A DNA stretch of 48,138 nt, taken from Alphaproteobacteria bacterium (GTDB lineage: Bacteria > Pseudomonadota > Alphaproteobacteria > Bin65). Under the pieces are notes generated by a model, which ran no database searches, had not been told where the DNA came from, and was given only the letters and a program-made list of their open reading frames with translations. Every line of letters begins with the position of its first letter. Position 1 is the stretch's first letter. Below, piece after piece: positions 43,231 through 48,138 of this stretch. The DNA lies in the NCBI GenBank assembly GCA_021776685.1, contig JAJFFJ010000145.1, positions 1 through 48,138 of the forward strand, in the 5' to 3' direction. Both the position numbers and the translations under genes were made by a program.

Positions 43231-44136
43231 ATGAAGTACGACTATGTACCGCTGCCCGAACGGCAGCCGCTGAAGTGGCCTGATGGCAAGCGGCTGGCGC
43301 TGATCATGACGATCAACCTGGAATATTGGGATCTGCTCAAGGACACGACCGATCCGTACTATGCGGGCGGTCCGCCGGTGATCCCGGACTCTTTGCCGGG
43401 CAATGTCCCTGACTACCCCAACTTTTCCTGGCGGGAATATGGCCAGCGCGTGGGCGTCTGGCGGATGATCGACACATTCGACGAAATCGGCGTGCCGGCA
43501 AGCTGCACCATGAACGCGAAGATGGGCCTGGAACGGCAACAGACCATCCAGGCCGCCCTCGACCGGGGCTGGGAACTGGTCGCCCACAATTACGAGCAGG
43601 GCGATCTGATGACCAACTATCAGTTCGACCGGCCGGCGGAACAGTCGCTGATCCGGGAAACCCTGCGGGTTTACGAGGACGTAGTTGGCCGCAAGGCGAA
43701 GGGCTGGCTGTCGTCGTCCCTTCGCAGCACCACGCAGACTGTCGATATCATCGCCGAGGAAGGCCTGATCTTCTTCTGTGATCTGATGAACGACGAACAG
43801 CCTTATCTCATTCAAACCCCCACAAAGCCCGTGGTCGCGACCCCCTACTCCGTCGAGATCAACGATTTCACCTTCTTCCACCGCCGGGGCATGAGCACCA
43901 GCGATGCGCTTGATGTGCTGAAAGAGCAGTTCGATCAGCTCTACCGGGAGGGCGAGACCACCGGCATGCTCATGAATGTGGGCCTGCACCCGCACATCGC
44001 CGGCCACCCCTACCGCATCCGCGCGCTCCGCGAATTCCTCGCTTATGCCAAGGGATTTGATGACGTATGGTGGACGACGCGGGAGGAAATCGCCGAGTGG
44101 TATCTGGACAATCACCAGAACCACATACCGGCGTAG
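43231..44136 (+). CDS. Polysaccharide-deacetylase-fold amidohydrolase, allantoinase PuuE-like
   Basis: The 301-residue protein has the NodB-like barrel: LALIMTINLEYWD at strand 1, CTMNAKMGLERQ, WELVAHNYEQGDL (metal His), and NVGLHPHIAGHPYRI (the late His motif). In PuuE this fold opens the allantoin ring, and relatives deacylate or deformylate amides. The specific substrate is unknown. GGGGAG precedes ATG 43231. It leads an operon with four transporter genes, 21 bases before the first permease. Confidence 0.85.
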   Translation: MKYDYVPLPERQPLKWPDGKRLALIMTINLEYWDLLKDTTDPYYAGGPPVIPDSLPGNVPDYPNFSWREYGQRVGVWRMIDTFDEIGVPASCTMNAKMGLERQQTIQAALDRGWELVAHNYEQGDLMTNYQFDRPAEQSLIRETLRVYEDVVGRKAKGWLSSSLRSTTQTVDIIAEEGLIFFCDLMNDEQPYLIQTPTKPVVATPYSVEINDFTFFHRRGMSTSDALDVLKEQFDQLYREGETTGMLMNVGLHPHIAGHPYRIRALREFLAYAKGFDDVWWTTREEIAEWYLDNHQNHIPA

Positions 44137-44157
44137 GACGGGTAGCGGACCTCAGAC

Positions 44158-45102
44158 ATGGAAGTTCTTCTTCAGCAGATTGTAAACGGGCTGATGCTGG
44201 GCGGCGTCTACGTGATGGTCGCCGTGGCCTTCACGCTCGTCATCGGCATGTTGAACTTTCTCAATTTCACCATCCCGGCGCTCTTCATGGTCGGTGCGGT
44301 GATGATCTGGGCGGTGATGCAGAAGGGCTTCGGGCCCGGCGTCGACACCTTCCTCAACGACACCGTCGGCGCGCAGAACAAGTGGATCGTGGGCGTCGTG
44401 GTGGCCCTCGTCGTCGTCTCACTGCTGTCGCTGGTAATTGAGCGTTTCACCTATCGCTACATGAAAGCCAAGTATGGCGACGCGACCGAGCATGCCCTGC
44501 CGCTGGTCAGCTCCCTCGGCTTCCTGATCATTTTCGAGCATTTTGTCATCGGCCGCTGGGGCTCGGACCCGCTGACCATGGACTCGCCATTCGGCAACGC
44601 CAGCTTTTACGTCGGCACGGTCCAGTTCAGTACACCCCAGACAATCAGCCTCGCCCTGTCGCTCGCCATCGTGTTCAGCATCAGCCTGATGCTGAAGAAG
44701 ACCAAGCTCGGCCGCGCCTTGCGCAGCATTGCAGAGCGGCCGGACACGGCGACCCTGATGGGGGTCGACGTCAACCGCATTGTGCCGCTGGTCTACGTAA
44801 TCGCCGGCCTGCTCTGCGGCATTGCGGGTGTCCTCTTCGCGATCAACTACACAACGCTGGACGCCTATATCGGCGACAAGGTTGCGACCATTGCGATTGC
44901 CGGCATGGTCCTGGGCGGCCTGGGCAATGTCTGGGGCGCTGTTGTGGGCGGCTTGTTTGTGGGGCTGCTGGAAGTGCTGTCGATCCACTGGCTCGGCGCC
45001 TCCATCGTCAAAGTGCCGATCTGGGGCATGCTGCTTCTGATCCTCATCATCAAGCCGACCGGCCTGTTCGGGCATTCGGCCATTGGCAAGGGCAAGTTCT
45101 GA
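44158..45102 (+). CDS. Branched-chain-type (HAAT) ABC transporter permease, LivH-like
   Basis: The 314-residue protein has eight or so hydrophobic segments. It includes GLMLGGVYVMVAVAFTLVIGMLNFLNF, typical of LivH, and GVDVNRIVPLVYVIAGLLCGIAGVL with the loop that contacts the ATPase. It is the first of the five-gene transport set and likely imports the small amide or acid used by the cluster. Confidence 0.92.
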   Translation: MEVLLQQIVNGLMLGGVYVMVAVAFTLVIGMLNFLNFTIPALFMVGAVMIWAVMQKGFGPGVDTFLNDTVGAQNKWIVGVVVALVVVSLLSLVIERFTYRYMKAKYGDATEHALPLVSSLGFLIIFEHFVIGRWGSDPLTMDSPFGNASFYVGTVQFSTPQTISLALSLAIVFSISLMLKKTKLGRALRSIAERPDTATLMGVDVNRIVPLVYVIAGLLCGIAGVLFAINYTTLDAYIGDKVATIAIAGMVLGGLGNVWGAVVGGLFVGLLEVLSIHWLGASIVKVPIWGMLLLILIIKPTGLFGHSAIGKGKF

Positions 45103-45103
45103 G

Positions 45104-46015
45104 ATGGGCGGCGAAATCGAAGGCCTGCTGGTCATTCTGTGCCTGAACACGATCTACGCCTACGGCATTTTCCTGCCCGCAGCATCGGGCCAGCTCAACC
45201 TGGGCGCTGCGGGATTTATCACGCTTGGCGCCTACGCCGCCGCCTGGCTCAACATGTCGCCGGATAGCGAACCGGGCGGCTTGGGTCTGCCTATGGTGCT
45301 CAGTATTCCCAGCGCCGTCCTCTTTGCAGCCGCCGTCGGCTTTGTGATCTCCGTCCCCATCCTGCGTACCCGCGGCGTCTACATGGTGCTCGCTACATTC
45401 GCGTTCGCCGAAGTGGTGAGCGGCCTGGTCATCAATCTGGAGTTCGTCGGCGCCGCCGCCGGCATGCCCGCCGAAGATCATGTGGACTTCACCGGCCTGC
45501 TGATCATCACAATCTGCGTGGTCGCCTTTTGCTACTACCTCATGTCGACACGCTTCGGCCTGGCCATGCGGTCTGTTCATGATGACGAGAGCGTGGCGAC
45601 GCTGTTCGGCGTTAACGTGCGCGCCACCCGCGTGGCCGCCTTCACCATCGGCGCAGCGATTGTCGGTCTGGGCGGCGCACTCTACGGCCACCACTTCAAC
45701 TATGTGGAAGCGCAGGGTTTCAATGTCCTGCTGAGCATCTTCATCCTGCTCTACGTGCTGCTGGGAGGCACGCAGACGGCATGGGGGCCTTTGGTCGGCG
45801 CCGCGTTCTTTACTTTCATTCCTGAGACGATCCGCTGGTTGGGCCGCTGGGTCGGCGGGGAATTTGGCAAAGAGCTGATTGAGTATCGCCTGGTCGCCTT
45901 CGGCATCATCATTGTCATGATGATGGTGCTGCGGCCCGAAGGGGTGGTGACGCGCACCCTCCTTGAACGAGTCTTCACCTTAAGGCGCCGGGCTGCACCG
46001 GCCGCGGCGGAATAG
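45104..46015 (+). CDS. Branched-chain-type ABC transporter permease, LivM-like
   Basis: The 303-residue protein starts at ATG 45104, one base after the LivH-like stop. It has YGIFLPAASGQLNLGAAGFITLGAYAAAW, the LivM signature, and MRSVHDDESVATLFGVNV, the coupling loop. The family's usual length is met. Confidence 0.92.
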   Translation: MGGEIEGLLVILCLNTIYAYGIFLPAASGQLNLGAAGFITLGAYAAAWLNMSPDSEPGGLGLPMVLSIPSAVLFAAAVGFVISVPILRTRGVYMVLATFAFAEVVSGLVINLEFVGAAAGMPAEDHVDFTGLLIITICVVAFCYYLMSTRFGLAMRSVHDDESVATLFGVNVRATRVAAFTIGAAIVGLGGALYGHHFNYVEAQGFNVLLSIFILLYVLLGGTQTAWGPLVGAAFFTFIPETIRWLGRWVGGEFGKELIEYRLVAFGIIIVMMMVLRPEGVVTRTLLERVFTLRRRAAPAAAE

Positions 46016-46024
46016 GCGCGGCTG

Positions 46025-46813
46025 ATGAGTGACGCAGTCCTCACCATTACCGAATTGAACAAGAGCTTCGGCGGCCTTCAGGTCATCGACGATGTGTCGT
46101 TCGATGTGGCCCGGGGCAGCCGTACGGCGCTGATCGGCCCGAACGGCGCGGGCAAAACCACGGTCTTCAATCTGCTAACCGGCGTTTATCCCATCGACGA
46201 CGGCCGGACCGTTCTGGACGGCGTCGACGTGACCAATATCCCGGCCAAGGACCGGGTTATCGCGGGCATGTCGCGGAGTTTCCAGAACATCCGGCTGATG
46301 CCCCACTTGAGCACTGTTGAGAATGTCATGCTGGGTCAGCATGCCCGCGCCCGCGGATTGGCCCAGCAGCTGTTTCCTTTGGGCCTGCTGCGCCGCAACC
46401 GGTGGGCGGAAGAAGCGCGGGCGGCACTGGAACAAGCCGGTCTTGACACCTATCCGGGACAGGTGGTCGCCGACCTGCCCTATGGCATCCAGAAGCGTAT
46501 CGAGGTCGTGCGCGCCATGGTCGCCAACCCGAAGATCCTGCTGCTGGACGAACCGGCGGCCGGCCTTAATTCCGAAGAAACGGAAGAGCTGCAGCTGCTG
46601 CTGCGCCAGATCAATGACCGCGGTACGACGCTGCTGGTGGTCGAGCATGACATGCACTTCGTGCGCACCTTGTGCCAGCAGGTGGTGGTGCTGAACTTCG
46701 GCAAGAAAATCTTCGAAGGTACGCCCGATGAAGTGCACCGCGACCCGGCCGTAAAGCAGGCCTATCTGGGCACGGACAGCACTGCACCCGAGGAGGCCGG
46801 CAATGCTGCTTGA
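46025..46813 (+). CDS. HAAT ABC transporter ATP-binding protein, LivG-like
   Basis: The 262-residue ATPase has Walker A GPNGAGKTT, signature LPYGIQKRIEV and Walker B ILLLDEPAAGLNSEE. The LPYG signature replaces the LSGGQ form, as is normal for LivG. Its end overlaps the next gene by 11 bases. Confidence 0.93.
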   Translation: MSDAVLTITELNKSFGGLQVIDDVSFDVARGSRTALIGPNGAGKTTVFNLLTGVYPIDDGRTVLDGVDVTNIPAKDRVIAGMSRSFQNIRLMPHLSTVENVMLGQHARARGLAQQLFPLGLLRRNRWAEEARAALEQAGLDTYPGQVVADLPYGIQKRIEVVRAMVANPKILLLDEPAAGLNSEETEELQLLLRQINDRGTTLLVVEHDMHFVRTLCQQVVVLNFGKKIFEGTPDEVHRDPAVKQAYLGTDSTAPEEAGNAA

Positions 46814-47510
46814 GGTCTCAGGTCTGGATGTCCGCTACGGCCGCAACCACGCGGTCAAATCGATGGATCTGACCATCGGCGAGGGCGAAGTCGTGACCGT
46901 GCTGGGCGCCAATGGCGCAGGCAAGAGTTCCCTGCTGAAGGCCATTCAGGGCACGGTCAAGCCAAGCGGAGGCCGGGTACGCCTCGGCGGGCGCGACGTC
47001 ACTGGATGGAGCGCACCGCGCCGGGTGCGCGATGGCCTGGTGCTGGTGCCCGAAGGCCGGCAGATCTTTGTCAGCCTGACCGTGCACGAAAACCTGCAGA
47101 TGGGCGCCTATTCCCGCCGGGAGCCGGTGGAGGCGGAAATATCCGATATCTACGAACGCTTCCCCAATCTGGCGCAGCGACGCGATATGCCAGCGTCGGT
47201 CCTGTCCGGTGGCGAACAACAGATGCTGGCGATTGGCCGCGCGCTGCTCGCCAAACCCAAATTGATGATGCTGGACGAGCCGTCGCTCGGCCTGAGCCCG
47301 ATCCTGGTGCAGCAACTGTTCCAGTTGATCGACCAGCTCAACCGCGATGGCCTGGCGATCCTTCTGGTCGAACAAAACACCTTTATGGCGCTACAATCGG
47401 CGCACCGGGCCTATGTGCTGGAATTGGGCGAAACCGTGCTGCAGGGCACACCCGAGCAACTGGCCGAAGAAGAAAAGAAACTGGAGGCAGCCTATTTGGG
47501 CGCATCATAG
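46803..47510 (+). CDS. HAAT ABC transporter ATP-binding protein, LivF-like
   Basis: The 235-residue ATPase has Walker A GANGAGKSS, signature LSGGEQQML and Walker B LMMLDEPSLGLSP. The LVPEGRQIFVSLTVHENL block is typical of LivF. It overlaps the LivG gene and is followed by a terminator-like hairpin. Confidence 0.93.
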   Translation: MLLEVSGLDVRYGRNHAVKSMDLTIGEGEVVTVLGANGAGKSSLLKAIQGTVKPSGGRVRLGGRDVTGWSAPRRVRDGLVLVPEGRQIFVSLTVHENLQMGAYSRREPVEAEISDIYERFPNLAQRRDMPASVLSGGEQQMLAIGRALLAKPKLMMLDEPSLGLSPILVQQLFQLIDQLNRDGLAILLVEQNTFMALQSAHRAYVLELGETVLQGTPEQLAEEEKKLEAAYLGAS

Positions 47511-47521
47511 ACGCGCCCGCC

Positions 47522-47557
47522 ACCGCTTCGGCATCTGCCAGAGCCGAAGCGGTTTTC
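47522..47557 (+). terminator. Terminator or attenuator hairpin between ATPase and binding-protein genes
   Basis: ACCGCTTCGGC (47522-47532) pairs perfectly over 11 bp with GCCGAAGCGGT (47543-47553), followed by a short T run (TTTTC). It lies before the binding-protein gene, so it may end part of the transcripts or protect the upstream mRNA. Confidence 0.6.
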
Positions 47558-47595
47558 AATGCGAAACTTTAAGCAACATGAGGGAGACTTCGACG

Positions 47596-48138
47596 ATGAA
47601 ACGACATCTGGCCCTGACCACCGCGGCAGCCGCTGCGGCGGTAATGGCGCTCTCGCCCATGGCGGCGGAAGCGCGTGACCTGATCCTGGGGCTTAGCTTC
47701 GGCAAGACCGGACGCTATTCCTCGATCAACAAGACCACGGAAACCGCCGTGGACATCGCCGTCAAGGAAATCAACGACGCCGGCGGCGTCAACGGCATGA
47801 AGATCAAGGTCGTCAAGTTCGACACCGGCGGCGACCCGAAGCAGGCCGTGGTTGCCGTGCGCAAGTTCGCGCGGGACGACAAGGCGCTGGCCGTGATTGG
47901 CCCGTTCGCGTCGGCCGAAGCCCGCATCGCCTTCCCGGCGGGCGAGCGTGAAGGCATCGTGCAGATCCCGAATGCCTCGTCGGCACCTAAACTCGCCGAC
48001 CGCTTCTCCTACGCGTTCCGTTATACGGAGAGTGAGTTCCTTCAGTTCATCCGCGTGGTGAAGTCGCTGAAGAAACTCGGCATGATGAAAAAGAACACGG
48101 TCATCCTCTACGGCACTGACGATTTCGTTTCGAAGGTG
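47596..48138 (+). CDS. ABC transporter periplasmic substrate-binding protein (Liv/urea-type), 3' truncated by window edge
   Basis: The reading frame runs from ATG 47596 without a stop to the window end, giving 181 residues. The start MKRHLALTTAAAAAAVMALS is a signal peptide with a cut near AAEA (residue 26). The mature part DLILGLSFGKTGRYSSINKT, EINDAGGVNGMKIKVV and DTGGDPKQAVVAVRKF, then AVIGPFASAEA, is the type I periplasmic binding fold of branched-chain amino acid and amide transporters. AGGGAG precedes the ATG. It completes the transport set; the ligand is unknown. Confidence 0.9.
   Translation, partial: MKRHLALTTAAAAAAVMALSPMAAEARDLILGLSFGKTGRYSSINKTTETAVDIAVKEINDAGGVNGMKIKVVKFDTGGDPKQAVVAVRKFARDDKALAVIGPFASAEARIAFPAGEREGIVQIPNASSAPKLADRFSYAFRYTESEFLQFIRVVKSLKKLGMMKKNTVILYGTDDFVSKV

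Overview
The window looks like a stretch of chromosome from a GC-rich alphaproteobacterium of the Rhodospirillales kind, probably free-living. The evidence is a DUF1476 protein (the alphaproteobacterial zeta inhibitor of F1-ATPase), separate purS, purQ and purL genes, an adjacent BolA-type protein and Grx4, an NRDE/TANGO2 protein, a citramalate synthase and a class II DAHP synthase. This placement is inferred from gene content only. I see no transposase, integrase gene, rRNA, complete tRNA or CRISPR array.

Layout. 1-1453: the 3' part of a lipid-transfer-type thiolase and a cupin protein. 1454-2788: a long stretch without a convincing protein gene. Its minus strand looks like a transcription unit for a structured RNA of about 610 nt: an AT-rich promoter region, a dense series of short hairpins mostly capped by GNRA tetraloops, and two successive terminator-like hairpins. 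2789-12524: mainly housekeeping genes. These are purB, a secreted Sel1-tailed protein, the zeta subunit, an NRDE protein, and a purine run purC-purS-(NrtS-like)-purQ-(rhomboid)-purL, then bolA-like and grxD. 12550-15662: a DUF2927 secreted protein, an MFS transporter and a cation efflux protein. 15698-19150 (minus): rpsD, trmJ and cimA. 19151-19973: no gene, but two sets of short direct repeats beside a tRNA-3'-end-like fragment, perhaps an old integration site.

19974-36944: a serine hydrolase, nadE, and then a head-to-tail array of five diverged exported proteins resembling DUF3859. These are followed by GFA and GST proteins, three further exported proteins of unknown function, nicotinate phosphoribosyltransferase, class II DAHP synthase, a FAD monooxygenase, glutathione reductase, and a membrane Ser/Thr kinase with Sel1 repeats.

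37082-48138: a catabolic region around a GntR/FCD regulator. The same 12-bp palindrome, ATTGTATACAAT, lies before the SDR gene and in the divergent region between a FAD hydroxylase operon and a deacetylase plus branched-chain-type ABC transporter operon. The enzymes are an SDR, a YdhR-like protein, an arylmalonate-decarboxylase/maleate-isomerase-like protein lacking the usual cysteine, an isochorismatase-fold amidohydrolase, a FAD ring hydroxylase and a PuuE-like deacetylase. I infer uptake and breakdown of an amide-containing or nitrogen-heterocyclic compound. The substrate cannot be read from the sequence.

The strongest candidates for something undescribed are the tetraloop-rich RNA at 1812-2421, the five-gene DUF3859-like array at 23257-26062, and the palindrome-linked catabolic regulon at 38278-48138.
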